64,000 nucleotides of DNA from Chaetoceros tenuissimus (Eukaryota; Bacillariophyta; Thalassiosirophyceae; Chaetocerotales; Chaetocerotaceae). This document shows, piece by piece, positions 1 through 9,980 of the stretch. The first letter of the stretch is position 1. Every line of letters begins with the position of its first letter. The stretch spans positions 620,001 to 684,000 of the forward strand of contig BLLK01000047.1 of the NCBI GenBank assembly GCA_021927905.1, written 5' to 3'. The position numbers were made by a program, and so were the translations under genes. Under the pieces are notes generated by a model. The model had not been told where the DNA came from. It did no database searches and saw only the letters and a list, made by a program, of their open reading frames with translations.

Positions 1-652
1 CCACTGCTGCAAGTTGTGACACTACATTGTGTTTGTTATCAATAGCTCCTCGACCCCATACAATTCCATTGACAATTTTTCCTCCAAATGGGTCCTGTTC
101 CCAGGTATTCTCTTGAGTATCTTCTGAAGCTGGTACAACATCCAAATGGGCACAAAGCATGATAGGCAGATCATCACTCTCGCCTTGAATTCTAAAGAGT
201 AGCGAATATTCATTGATGACCTCTGGAGGATGTTGTTCATATACAATGGGGAAAGATTGTTCCAAGATTCTATGCAACTTGAGTAGCTCAGGGTACTTTT
301 GATTGTTTCTCTTGGGTTCATCGTAAGAAACAGTTTTGCACTGAATAGCATGGGACAAGATGGAGCCGTATCTGATTTGACGTTCAGTTAGTGGTGACGT
401 TACTTCTTTGACCAAACCTTCATCTGGTGAAGAAGGAGCCAAAATTCGATCAGCGACTCCTTGGAGCACTTTTTCGGCGTTTGTTGCACTCTTCTTTTGT
501 TCTGCCATGACCATTTGTTCCTGTTTCCATGCACATGCAGGACAGCACTTTCTCAATGAATCTGGGAGCTTCTCTTTTGTAGCTCCTGCTGCTGTCGTGT
601 CTTCATTAGGAGAAATGAATTGACAAAGTACTACATTATCTTGGTTGGTCAT
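1..652 (-). CDS. M20-family metallocarboxypeptidase (CPS1/PM20D1-like), 3' end outside window
   Basis: The first 217 codons of a zinc peptidase of the M20 family (carboxypeptidase S / PM20D1 group), which hydrolyses peptide or N-acyl amino-acid bonds. The family signature CAHLDVVPAS is at residues 168-177, with zinc ligand H169 and catalytic D171, followed by W184-E-Q-D-P-F and the second metal motif WGRGAIDNK (199-207, ligand D205). The spacing matches the CPS1 subgroup. The start at 652 is the first Met after an in-frame stop. The N-terminal ~60 residues are polar with a CCPAC cluster (36-40); no signal peptide or membrane helix is visible, so a cytosolic form is likelier than the vacuolar yeast type. 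The lid and C-terminal metal ligands lie beyond position 1. The family call is secure; the substrate is unknown. Confidence 0.9.
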   Translation of the reverse strand, partial: MTNQDNVVLCQFISPNEDTTAAGATKEKLPDSLRKCCPACAWKQEQMVMAEQKKSATNAEKVLQGVADRILAPSSPDEGLVKEVTSPLTERQIRYGSILSHAIQCKTVSYDEPKRNNQKYPELLKLHRILEQSFPIVYEQHPPEVINEYSLLFRIQGESDDLPIMLCAHLDVVPASEDTQENTWEQDPFGGKIVNGIVWGRGAIDNKHNVVSQLAAV

Positions 653-892
653 GATTTCAAGTTGAGAAGTGAAGAAGTTCTGCTTGGGAAGATTTACAGA
701 GAATTCAAACTGATATTATGAGAGACGCTTTGAGATATCAAAAGTAGTGATGATGAATATACGAGTAATCATTTAAAAATACACAATTGTAGAGATCGGG
801 TGTCATACGATATCCACGTATGGTTGGGAAGATATGATGACCTTCATTATTGACCGTCAATTTATTCTTGTGAACGTTAGACAGATCGCAGA

Positions 893-1166
893 GCGGGGTG
901 AAGCCTTGAATGGAGAGCCCTGTCAACCAAGGGGAAATTATGGATGGCTTCCGGCGGCTAGGAATCTACCCAAATTTTCCCCTGGGGTAAATGTTTCATC
1001 CATAGATAAGTACTAACGTGTTGGAAGAATCCACATTGGTTAAGGATTTCTCTACTATGACGACAGAGTATGTAGGTATCATAGTGCGTTCCACCCGGGA
1101 GGAATTCATTTTTACTTCCGGCGGCGGACAGATTCACCCCCCGTTTATAATGAGGCTTCACCCCGC
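893..1166. repeat. Inverted-repeat-bounded segment, possible small foldback/MITE
   Basis: GCGGGGTGAAGCCT at 893-906 recurs as its exact reverse complement at 1153-1166. The motif CTTCCGGCGGC occurs twice inside in direct orientation (about 952 and 1115). The enclosed 274 bp are visibly richer in G and C than the flanks. I see no clear target-site duplication and no coding capacity, so this could equally be a pair of regulatory motifs. Confidence 0.3.
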
Positions 1167-1365
1167 ATCAGATCGCTGATACGCTATCTGTTCTCCTCTA
1201 CCTCTCATCTAGTTATATTCTAATCTAATACTACTTTCAATCCATACTGTGCCCTTCAACATCATTGGTCTCAACAGAGGATCAAGCAAGATCCCGTCCC
1301 TCCTCCTCCTGTCCATTCAATGCTTGGCAATCATCCATGTTGTATGTTGTATGTCGCTGTCGTCT

Positions 1366-1373
1366 TGACGTCA
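1366..1373. promoter_or_regulatory. CRE-type palindrome TGACGTCA upstream of the TMEM144-like gene
   Basis: Perfect 8-bp CRE palindrome 165 bp upstream of the ATG at 1538. In diatoms TGACGT/ACGTCA motifs are known as CO2/cAMP-responsive elements bound by bZIP proteins. The role here is inferred from position only. Confidence 0.4.
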
Positions 1374-1537
1374 TTGGATCTATTTAAATTTTGACATTCC
1401 ATATTGAAGCCAAAATAGCTGCTTCTAAAAAAAAGAAAACAATTGGAATTGTGTTCTGAGTTCTGACTGAATCTTTGAAAAAACAACAACCCACAACTTT
1501 CAGTAATGTACCTAAAAGAAGAGCAGACCATTGAACC

Positions 1538-2662
1538 ATGTCATCCACAGGCTGGATATCAGCATTCATATCATGCATTGCATTTGGGTCTTTTGCAGTG
1601 CCAGTCAAAATGAAACGAGCAAGAGAATGCAACGTTGATCCATTAGTGTTTCAATCCTACAAAACGTTCATGTGCTTCATCACATCTTTTCTAACGATAC
1701 CTATATTCAATGTTGACTTTAATTTTACACCTTGGGGCATCGTTTCTGGTATCTTTTGGTGTCCTGCTGGTGTAGCAGCCATTTATGCCGTACAAAATGC
1801 TGGTTTAGCAGTTTCGCAAGGATTATGGAGTTCTATAATTGTGTTGGTATCATTCACTTGGGGTATATTCTTTTTTCATGAACAAGTTCGATCTATAAGT
1901 ATGGCTAGTCTCGCAGTGTTTCTAATGATTGCTGGACTGTGGGGGATGAGTTTCTTTAGTAGCAACAGTGGTACTGGTGGTGATAGTAATGATGTTGATT
2001 CTTCAACCTTGGAACATGATGTGGAAACTATGGATGTACCTCCTAATTCAGGTGAAGGTAGATTGGAAATATCGACAAGAGATCAATATGAAGGTGTGGA
2101 TTCTACAGATATATTTGAAGATGACGACTCCGGTAATTCTACTACGAACAAGATAGAATCAGATTTGAAAAGAAAAAGACGGTTTGGTTTGTTGGCCGCA
2201 GTTTTCAATGGTATATGGGGCGGGAGTGTGATGGTACCCATGCAATTTGCACCAAAAGAAGCATCTGGTGCTGGCTTTGTCATTAGTTTTGGAATTGGCG
2301 CATCTATCGTCACTTTAATTCTTTGGTTATTGAGATTGATTCATGAGTGTTATCTTTCGGATTGGGACTACAAACGTGCTTACCATTCCCTACCTTCTTT
2401 CCACCTTGAGAGAATGTGGTTACCTGGAGGCATAGCAGGGCTTTTATGGAGCATAGGAAACATGGCTAGTATGATCAGTGTCAAATTTTTGGGCGAAGGG
2501 GTTGGATACAGCCTCACACAATCGTCTATGCTGGTGTCGGGGCTATGGGGAATTTTTTTCTTTCGAGAAGTCAAGTGTGCCAGTACAAGATTGAAATGGT
2601 TCTGCTCGGCGGTCATTACTTTAATCGGAATTTTACTACTGAGTTATGAACACCAAAATTAA
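1538..2662 (+). CDS. TMEM144 / GRP-type multipass transporter-like protein
   Basis: 374-residue polytopic membrane protein of the TMEM144 family within the drug/metabolite transporter superfamily, related to RhaT and bacterial glucose-uptake proteins. About ten hydrophobic helices lie in two five-helix halves separated by an acidic cytosolic loop (~residues 150-210). The halves are homologous: the first has VSFTWGIFFFHEQ and the second VSGLWGIFFFRE at the equivalent helix-end position. The TMEM144 hallmarks WGIVSG, PAGVAAIYAVQNAG and VSQGLWSSIIVL are present. The transported compound (sugar or related metabolite) cannot be read from sequence. A single exon of normal family length. The ATG at 1538 starts directly at the first helix, as in relatives. 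Confidence 0.85.
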   Translation: MSSTGWISAFISCIAFGSFAVPVKMKRARECNVDPLVFQSYKTFMCFITSFLTIPIFNVDFNFTPWGIVSGIFWCPAGVAAIYAVQNAGLAVSQGLWSSIIVLVSFTWGIFFFHEQVRSISMASLAVFLMIAGLWGMSFFSSNSGTGGDSNDVDSSTLEHDVETMDVPPNSGEGRLEISTRDQYEGVDSTDIFEDDDSGNSTTNKIESDLKRKRRFGLLAAVFNGIWGGSVMVPMQFAPKEASGAGFVISFGIGASIVTLILWLLRLIHECYLSDWDYKRAYHSLPSFHLERMWLPGGIAGLLWSIGNMASMISVKFLGEGVGYSLTQSSMLVSGLWGIFFFREVKCASTRLKWFCSAVITLIGILLLSYEHQN

Positions 2663-2793
2663 TTTGTAAAAAACATGTATTTTAGAGAGTCTAATAAATG
2701 TCTAGTTTCATTTGTTCCCGTGTCTAATGTACTGAATCTATGAATTTGGAAAAAGTTTCGAAAATGTTTTCATGGAAACATCTATTTTTGAGT

Positions 2794-4125
2794 TCAAATC
2801 GTATCACTCTTTTCGATGGGGTCAAGGGACCTTGATACTTCTTCCTCCTGAATTGTAGAGTATGAAACATGTTTTCGGAATGGATGTGGTAATTTGAATT
2901 CATCGGATTGACGTCCAACTCCAGCTCGTGAATACTCAAAAGAGGAAGAAGAATCTTGTTGTGGAGCTGTATATTGGTACATTTGAGAATTATGTTGTTG
3001 CTGCTGTTGTAGTTGCAATTGATTTTCTAAGCGCTCGACCAAAGCTGTCAACTGATCTACTTTTCTCTCCAAAGTGGTATTGTTACCATTGTCTCTGCTC
3101 AAATCTCTACTCAAATCTCTGCTTAGATTTACAACATATGACTCGATTTCTTCAACTTTAATCTCGGCAATCGCTGAAGATATGACACCAACAGCCATAT
3201 CTATGGTTTATTCGAGAAAAGAGAGGTATAGATTAGTCTTTCTTTTTTCAGTAGAATCCAAAAGCTTCAATCAAGAGAATATATGTCACTTACTCAATAC
3301 CAAAAATGTAGTACTCATGATGTAGCAAATGAATGGAAACCATGCCCACTTGTAAACTGCCATCACTTGCTTCGCGATTCCACTCCAACTATCCATAGTC
3401 ATCATTTGAAATAATGTAAATATGGTTGTATCCAGTCTCGAAAAATAATCTTCATCTGTATGGCCATCTTTGTACAAATCGCAAAAGAGTGAAGTAAAAA
3501 CTACTCCATAGACGTAGAGAATCAACACAAGGAGAGTTCCAACTGCAAATATCCTTGGTAAACAGTTGATTAATGCTTCTACAAGCTCTTTAAGACCATT
3601 CATACGGAATACAATAAGCAGTGCTCTTAGAATTCGAAAAGACCTTCCAACTTTAAACGAGTGAAAAACCCAAGAGGTACTAACAATGACAACATCGAAT
3701 ACGAGCCATGTGTCTCGAAACAGGTCAAGCTTCCTATACAAAAACTGCATAATAGTTTCAATTGTGAAAATGACTAGACATGTGACGTCAAATATCTCAA
3801 AAGCAGTGACTAGTCTTGCTTCATGTGCAATGTCCAGAGTCTGCACGCCCAAGAGAATTGAATTTAGAACAATAAGTGTAATGATGAACCGTTGTGTATT
3901 GTGATTTTCCAGTATTTCCCCACATATATGTCTGAGCCTGTTTGGTATTATGGATCGGTCTCTACAGCACCATTTTCTATCTGAGTATGGATTGCCTTGA
4001 TTTTTGTGTTTGTTGGTGTGTATGCTGCCGTTGTGTAGACTATGCAAACTATGAGCTGTGCTGTGGATACTTGTGTCCATTCTATGGTAGGACCTTTGTT
4101 CCTCTGTGGGATGGGGTATCTCCAT
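2794..4125 (-). CDS. Single-domain voltage-gated cation channel (NaChBac/CatSper/EukCat-like)
   Basis: Two exons, 4125-3294 and 3200-2794, joined by a 93-nt GT-AG intron (3293-3201, phase 1), give 412 residues. Splicing restores helix S6 as FLVLNMAVGVISSAI. One six-helix domain: S1 after HNTQRFIITL, S4 with arginines at three-residue spacing (GRSFRILRALLIVFR), a pore loop and S6. The selectivity filter reads TMDSW, i.e. the T-x-D-x-W pattern of CatSper subunits, where bacterial NaChBac has TLESW. The C-terminal tail has three LSRD units, then a heptad-like coil (LERKVDQLTALVERLENQL) and a Gln run. Bacterial and diatom EukCat channels have comparable tails and work as homotetramers in the plasma membrane. 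The first in-frame ATG is at 4125. Permeation of Ca2+ or Na+ is inference. Confidence 0.88.
3091..3126 (-). repeat. Coding tandem repeat (LSRD x3) in the channel tail
   Basis: Three nearly identical 12-nt units encode LSRD LSRD LSRD just before the coiled coil of the channel. It is a candidate length polymorphism between alleles. Confidence 0.6.
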
Positions 4126-4550
4126 GTTATTTCTATAGAAGTGAAAAGGTCTTGAAATTATCTGCACTATATTCTATTGATTGGAAAGGTACGAGTAGGC
4201 AGTATTCATTAGCAAGTTCTTTATGATGTGCTGTGTGCTGTTCTTGCTGTTATGCTGGATGGTTGCTTTTCTTTTCAAGCCGAGATGAAAAGAAAAGCAA
4301 AAATGTGCAAATTTAGTATGAAAACGTAAGAACTTGTTCAAAAAAATCTTTATATGACATCATTATGACTACTTATTATTTTTCAAATCCTACGTGTCAC
4401 GACGTCATGACAGATACAGCAAGTATGATAGCGATGCAGATGCAATCATCATCTTCATCTTTCATCTTTCTAAGAGGAGGAGTCTAGCGAGAGCTCGAGA
4501 ACATAGCACATGACACGTCGTGACTGAATGCAACAGATGCAATAAAAACT
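4126..4550. promoter_or_regulatory. Divergent promoter region with paired ACGT motifs
   Basis: 425 bp between the channel (leftward) and a small membrane protein (rightward). GTCACGACGTCATG at 4396-4409 and, inverted, CATGACACGTCGTGAC at 4509-4524 share a 10-bp ACGT-core block on opposite strands, one facing each gene. The first copy contains ACGTCA (4402-4407). No other gene is seen. Confidence 0.4.
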
Positions 4551-5015
4551 ATGGTGACACCAAAAGCACCTAGTGATTCTAGTAGTGGTGGACCCTTTCC
4601 CCGTTGGTTCAAACCAGGAGCTACATTACGTACTAAATGGCTTGCATTCTGGCTTCTTGTCTGGAACTGTACAGCTCTACTCGACGCACTAGCATTCACC
4701 TTCATACCAGAGAAAAATCTCGATGGATATCTAGGCGAAGGCACTTGGTGCCCTGCTACACTCGCAATGGTGAGAATGATGGCCAATTGTCAGCTAGGAT
4801 TAGTAGCAACATTTGCCCTCGTTGCCTTGACAGGTGATGAGCGTACACTAAAAACTATGTTTCGTATGCTCATTTTTATCACATTCGGTGCATTCCGCGG
4901 TGTCTATCTTGGTGTCATGGAGGGTACTATTCGACCGCCATGGGAAACTCGATGGGCTAGTTTGCTGTCTTTGCCACCGATGCTATTCCTCTGCTACTTT
5001 GCATTTGTGTTTTAG
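4551..5015 (+). CDS. Small four-helix membrane protein, function unknown
   Basis: 154 residues with four predicted membrane helices (about 32-50, 72-95, 105-125 and 137-154) and a short polar N-terminus rich in Ser, Gly and Pro. Conserved-looking polar residues sit in the first loop (IPEKNLDGYLGEGTW) and third (VYLGVMEGTIRPPWETRW). The protein ends inside the last helix. I do not recognise the family. Coding is supported by one uninterrupted frame, a plausible start, and regular alternation of hydrophobic stretches with charged loops. It shares a divergent promoter with the cation channel. Confidence 0.6.
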   Translation: MVTPKAPSDSSSGGPFPRWFKPGATLRTKWLAFWLLVWNCTALLDALAFTFIPEKNLDGYLGEGTWCPATLAMVRMMANCQLGLVATFALVALTGDERTLKTMFRMLIFITFGAFRGVYLGVMEGTIRPPWETRWASLLSLPPMLFLCYFAFVF

Positions 5016-5744
5016 AAAGAGTTCAGAATGTGATGAGGAAGAGTTTCACATTGGAAGGAAGAATATGGATAGAGATGTAGTGTAGAATATCTACATGGAA
5101 GCTCAATCGAGGAATCCAGCATATGAAAGTTAAAGTATTGGGATTGCGAAAGAAGAAAATAAAATTTTCAATGTGTACCAGTTCTATTCTACGTGGTGGG
5201 GTCAAGACCAAATTCAGTCATGGTGTAAGTTGCATTCTTTCTGAATAATAATTCGATTACTCCCATAACAAATCACTACAAATAATGAAGTTGCATAAAA
5301 TAATTGAAAGATAAGGTCAACTTGAAAGACTGAAAATAAATCTTAATCTAGTTCCACTTTCTGGTTGCTTCAATAATAAGAAAAAAATTTTATCACGTAT
5401 TAGGCATCTTTTTCAACAAAGAAATCCCAAATGCTTCGATGTCAAATACGGAAAGAAGAAGCTCGTTTTTTTAGCGTTTCCGCAAATTGTGAGGAAGGTT
5501 TGGACCGTTATTTTAACTATTATAACCGCCCTCAATAATTAAAAATAACGAAAAGAACAGAAGGAACAGTCAAGAACCAGCAAGAACAAAAATTCAAAAA
5601 CACAATGCTGTACCGTGTACCGTACCTAAGAAACACAACATGCAACATGCACCATACTTTTTACCTACTGTACTACTTCCACACTTTCTACCACAACTTC
5701 CACCATAGACAATTTCCATACCATAAAGTTATTAAAAGTACAAG
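5016..5744. other. Spacer (729 bp), no gene seen
   Basis: Very AT-rich between the membrane protein and the archaemetzincin. Apart from a poly-purine stretch near 5480-5600, likely part of the archaemetzincin promoter or 5' UTR, I see no repeated motif or coding signal. Confidence 0.5.
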
Positions 5745-7109
5745 ATGCCACCTAAAAGAAAAAATACTGGACCAAAGTTTCATCGAGACTTCAAGAAACC
5801 CACGGCTCAAGAAAGGAAAGATGCATTAGGATCTTTCCCTTGCCAACATAAAGCCAACTTGACGACTCGAAAAGATATGTTGCAACAAAGTATGGAATAT
5901 CAACCATCTATTAAGGAAGCGGAAAAAGAAGGAAATAGAACAAGCAAATTGTTGGCACTTTCAGACCTTGACGAAAGACAGCTTTATATACCAACACCTA
6001 AAAGTGAAACTTCTCTTGCAACTCCGAACCCATCAGATGAATTGGACTGGTTAGCTCAAGTCCCCGAAGAAGGCCAGACATATGATGACTATCTAAGATT
6101 GATGACTACGAGAACAAGTGGAAGATTCAAACCTTTGATGAATGCAAAAGGAATTGATATTCTCCTACTTCCCATAGTAGATCGGAAAGATCAATGTAGC
6201 TGGCCCGATTATGGTCCCTCTTTGGAGCATTTGATGGATTATACACAGATATTTTTTGACAGACCTGTTCATATTCTACCCTGTGCTACATTGGAAGTTA
6301 CATTACCTTCACAAATTAAGCGAAAACCGAAGAAACAAAAAACAAATCCAGGACATTTTGCAACATCATCCAAACGTGACTTTAATCTATCATTCCCAAA
6401 GGAGGATGGATTTGATTCCTATTCTGTAAAGATTGCAGGAAGAGGTGATTCCACAAGTGAGAGATACCAACTCAAGGTTGATTCAGTACTTGATGAACTA
6501 GCAGCATATCGATATGCTCGACAGAATTCAAAGGGAGACATTGACAGGAAAGAGTTTTGTATCATGGGTATTACAATGATTGATTTATATGATGGCCCTT
6601 CGGATCTCTTTTGTGCTGGAATGGCCTTTGGAGGTGATAAAGTTGCTGTTTTTTCATTTGCGAGATATCACCCACTTCTGAAAATGCATCCCGAAAAATG
6701 GTTTCATTATGGCTATACTGATACGAGTGACGGATATTCCTATTATGAAGATCATGACCAAAATCCAAAAGGACTTGCACAGACAACTCCCAAAATTATT
6801 TCTTTCAAAAGTCAGGACAAAATAGAATTCCTTAGACGAAGTTGTAAACTGCTCACTCATGAACTTGGCCATCTGTATGGTATTGACCATTGCATTCACA
6901 ATCGATGCCTGATGATGGGTACTGGGCATCTGGTGGAAGACTTTAAAGCTCCATCACACCTGTGTGGCATCTGCCTGAGAAAGCTGCAGTGGAGAACTGG
7001 ATTCAATGTGCGCATGAGGTATAAGCTCCTGACTAATTATTTTGAAAGTGTGGGAATGGGAAAAGAAGAAACCTGGGCTAGAAAGCAGCTTGCCTTTCTA
7101 AACAAGTAA
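5745..7109 (+). CDS. Archaemetzincin (AMZ-type zinc metalloprotease)
   Basis: 454-residue metzincin of the archaemetzincin family (M54), likely a cytosolic or nuclear aminopeptidase-like enzyme. The signature is complete: HELGHLYGIDH (H372, E373, H376, H382) followed by C383, the C-x-M pair CLM, and the CGIC pair 16 residues on, which bind a second structural zinc; the downstream CLRKLQW is shared with human AMZ2. The N-terminal ~120 residues are basic and poorly conserved; ILLLPIV (near residue 140) opens the protease fold. A Lys-rich insertion (KRKPKKQKT, near residue 190) may act as a nuclear signal. Single exon. The ATG at 5745 gives the N-terminus MPPKRKNTG. Confidence 0.93.
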   Translation: MPPKRKNTGPKFHRDFKKPTAQERKDALGSFPCQHKANLTTRKDMLQQSMEYQPSIKEAEKEGNRTSKLLALSDLDERQLYIPTPKSETSLATPNPSDELDWLAQVPEEGQTYDDYLRLMTTRTSGRFKPLMNAKGIDILLLPIVDRKDQCSWPDYGPSLEHLMDYTQIFFDRPVHILPCATLEVTLPSQIKRKPKKQKTNPGHFATSSKRDFNLSFPKEDGFDSYSVKIAGRGDSTSERYQLKVDSVLDELAAYRYARQNSKGDIDRKEFCIMGITMIDLYDGPSDLFCAGMAFGGDKVAVFSFARYHPLLKMHPEKWFHYGYTDTSDGYSYYEDHDQNPKGLAQTTPKIISFKSQDKIEFLRRSCKLLTHELGHLYGIDHCIHNRCLMMGTGHLVEDFKAPSHLCGICLRKLQWRTGFNVRMRYKLLTNYFESVGMGKEETWARKQLAFLNK

Positions 7110-7186
7110 AAAGGAAATTCATATTCTTTAGTTTTAGACTTCAAGAAACAATAAACTCGTAGACTTCGACACAAATTTTACACATT

Positions 7187-8527
7187 TCATGCACATGTAC
7201 TTCTGCAAGTATCAGCCACGCCTGTCCAGCTGCAGCGCTCAGCAGTATTCAAACGTGCTACAAAACTACAGTTTCTATTCTTCTTTGTCCCATCTGGCTT
7301 TATGAGTTTGAATCGCATTGTGGAATCTCCACAGGCTCTGCCGCATGCAACTGGACAATGACTACTTACTCCTTCGAGTGTACATCTATAGCCAGGACTA
7401 TTCGCAGCCCATGTGCATGATTTCATTTTATTTGCATCGAGGGACGGAATGTATACCTTCATTCTGAGAGGTGAATCCTCACATGATGAATCGGAACACC
7501 AGGAAGGTTGGTTAGATCCAGTACATACAATACCTTTGATCCAGTCAAGCTGGGCACTAATGCGAGCGTAAACGCCTGCAGGAGCCGTGACATTTCCACA
7601 ACCATCACCCCAGCTTGTAACCCCGACTAAAACATTATTTGCAACATCGTACAAAGGGCCACCAGAGTCTATAAAGAAAGTTTGAGCATGAAATCACAAT
7701 ATTGAAAAGAAAGGTTATTACTAAAAAATCATCTGACTCGAAAAAACTTACCACCCTGACAAGTGTCTCGAACTAATTCATGACAAAGAGAGCAGTTGAG
7801 AAAAGTTAAAGAACTATTATTTGAGTAAATATATTCAAAGGACTTACTTCCATCAGCCGCACACATCATGTTCTCAGTAATAGCACCGTCGCTGTGGTCA
7901 TTGGCACAATCTGGATCATATTTCAATGCCACATGTTGCAAAATTGTAGCGTCGGTGCCGTCCTCTTGCTCTCCAAACCCGATACTCCAAAGCTCTATTT
8001 GATAATCGAAAATCTGTGTGAGTATAAATGATTTAGAGTAAGATATGTATTAATAAGTGCGCACCTTTTCCGGAAGAATAGTTTGGAGAATAACTTCCAT
8101 TGTCAATGTTGACTGGGGTTACAGTAGATGATGAAGACAGCTTTGCAATGGCAAAATCATTGTTATCAGTCTCATAATCATAGTTAGGATGAAGTATCAA
8201 AGATTCAACACCGATGGTCTCCATATTTTGACCACAGTTATTGTTGCTGTCAGGGCATAATGCACCAATCTCATAGCTAGCGAGTGTCTTTGAAAAACTT
8301 CCATTACTATCAAAGAAGCAATGAGCTGCAGTAAGCACGTAATCTGCAGAAATGAGGCTAGCTCCACAACCATCCCAGTCTCCATCCCCATCCAATGGTC
8401 TAGCAAACCATGGATATGAATCTACCGGTACATCGTTTCCGTTGTAAATACGTTCCTTTAGTGATCTATCAGCTTGCACTAGAGAAGCGGAAAGAAGGAA
8501 ACAAGTTGAAAAGAGTCGGAAGAACAT
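7187..8527 (-). CDS. Secreted trypsin-like serine protease (S1) with two C-terminal Cys modules
   Basis: Four exons: 8527-8065, 7994-7848, 7772-7752 and 7668-7187, all introns in phase 1, giving 370 residues. A signal peptide (to about A19) precedes a short pro-segment cut at R26-I27 (RIYNG), as in trypsin zymogens. The catalytic triad is complete: H69 in TAAHC, D124 in NNDFAIAKL, and S212 in CQGDSGGPL, which exists only after splicing. The third exon is just 21 nt and encodes RDTCQG plus split codons on both sides. After the protease domain (~residue 260) come two ~45-residue modules with four to six cysteines each (CTW...CPVACGRAC and CSF...CRSTCA), a type common in secreted diatom proteins and somewhat like ShK toxin folds. 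Probably an extracellular or vacuolar protease. Confidence 0.92.
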
Positions 8528-9012
8528 GTCTACGATACCTTAGCTGAGATATGTGAATGAAAAATATGTGCAAACAAAAAAATATGATGGATGCGAAAGG
8601 ATGAGGCAGTAGAAGTAACTAATGTATAGCTATATCCAACAACAGTCAATGCTTACAATGGTGGGCATGGTGGAACTGTGGAAGATAGAAGAGCTGGAAG
8701 AATGGCAGGCTGCATGGTGAAAATGCGAAGAAGCAAGTATCATTCATCATTTTTTTGGTATTTTCTGTACATTCAGGTGCTATTTTTGATATATTAATGA
8801 AGAACTTGGATGAATTTAAATATTGACACCAAATCTCGGAGAAACTTTTTCTTTCCTTCATCTCATTCATCATCCTCATGCGACATTAGGCATTCACCCT
8901 GTCTCTTTATTTCAAGTGTTGATTCGAGATATACTTTCAAATTGATAAAAGGTAAAACAATCTTAATCTACTAAATCATAGTGACAGCATAATTTTTCAA
9001 TAGACTGAGCTT
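8528..9012. other. Spacer (485 bp), no gene seen
   Basis: Upstream of the trypsin-like gene. AT-rich without recognisable repeats; contains TTTAAAT and CAAT-like boxes of no specificity. Confidence 0.5.
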
Positions 9013-9771
9013 TCAATTCTTCTTCCATATTACGATATGTGCAGCATCCACGTCATCCACTACCTTATCGAGGCAGCATTGGTCAACTTGATTCTTGATT
9101 AAACACTTCTCGATAGTGTTGTTGTCGTTCAAAACGAAATCTATCTGGATAACACATTAGTACGCTAGTGCAACTATAGTAATAACAATCCAAGACGATT
9201 ACAGATGAGAGTCTTACTTTTGATCCATTAAAGACAAGATATTATAATGGACAGGGAGATTTTACTCCCCTAATTTCAAATGTATACTAGTGTAGCAATA
9301 ATCGCTAGAGAGCGCAAAGTTGCGACTTCTATGTATCGATTATATACGTGTACATGGAATTCTAAAGAGGAAGAATTGAATAGAAATGTATGTAGATCAG
9401 AACACTTGAGGGATCAATGCACACTATACTAGATATCAAATGAAAATCACTCAATTGTACAAAATAGAACTAGATCTCGCTTGAGAACCAATTAAAAAAC
9501 TGCTCCTTCCTTTACCTTTGCTCGGTTATGGGGTATAATTTGTGTATTCTTATTCTTACAGTAAAACGTTAGAGGTAGGTCTACTTCTTCATGTAAAGCT
9601 AATATCTCTTTTCTTACGCTACAATCTTGAATCCTAGGTTTGTCCACGGGAAAAAATGCTGATATCATAGCTCTTTTCGATACTGCCCAACAGCCAAAGC
9701 TGAAAATAACTGATTACATCGAATCAATATAGTAAAAGTTGTCACTTACTCGTAAATTGTTTCATTTGAAT
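9013..9771 (-). pseudogene. Exon-like fragments of an unidentified protein (spliced gene or remnant)
   Basis: Two stretches look coding although neither starts with Met. (a) 9699-9516 reads FGCWAVSKRAM...IIPHNRAK, bounded by a TTTTCAG acceptor and a GTAAAG donor. (b) 9148-9013 reads IDFVLNDNNTIEK...AHIVIWKKN, then stop, preceded by a TACTAAT branch-point-like motif and a CAG acceptor. Both junctions are phase 0, so they would join as HNRAK-IDFVL across a ~367-nt intron. A possible upstream piece (9771-9750, SNETIYD) would splice in frame to (a) with a GTAAGT donor. No start codon or first exon is found before the tubulin promoter, so the gene is either 5'-truncated or has an undetected small first exon. 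Function not recognised. Confidence 0.35.
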
Positions 9772-9980
9772 CTTATATTTGTTCATTACTACTCGTATCT
9801 CACAGTTTTTCATTTGATTTTTCAAATTTCGTTAAGTGCTGACATTTGTGACTCAAGCACAATCAAAATCACTTTTTCTCCACAAAATCAATTTTGCTTC
9901 TTCTCATTCTTTTGTCGTGAGAGAAATTACAAGCCTTTTTCGCTTTTCAAATCAAATCAAACTCTTTACTTTCTTCAAAC

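Larger units (their letters stand above)
653..1537. other. Spacer between divergent genes (885 bp)
   Basis: The shared upstream region of the M20 peptidase (leftward) and the TMEM144-like gene (rightward). No convincing gene: two overlapping short frames on opposite strands at about 834-1161 resemble nothing I recognise. It holds a 14-bp inverted repeat pair (893-906 and 1153-1166) around a somewhat GC-richer core, and a TGACGTCA site at 1366-1373. Confidence 0.6.

Noticed and set aside
834-1161. Two overlapping 60-67-codon frames on opposite strands
   Set aside because: No homology signal, and each overlaps the inverted repeat; likely chance in the GC-richer patch.
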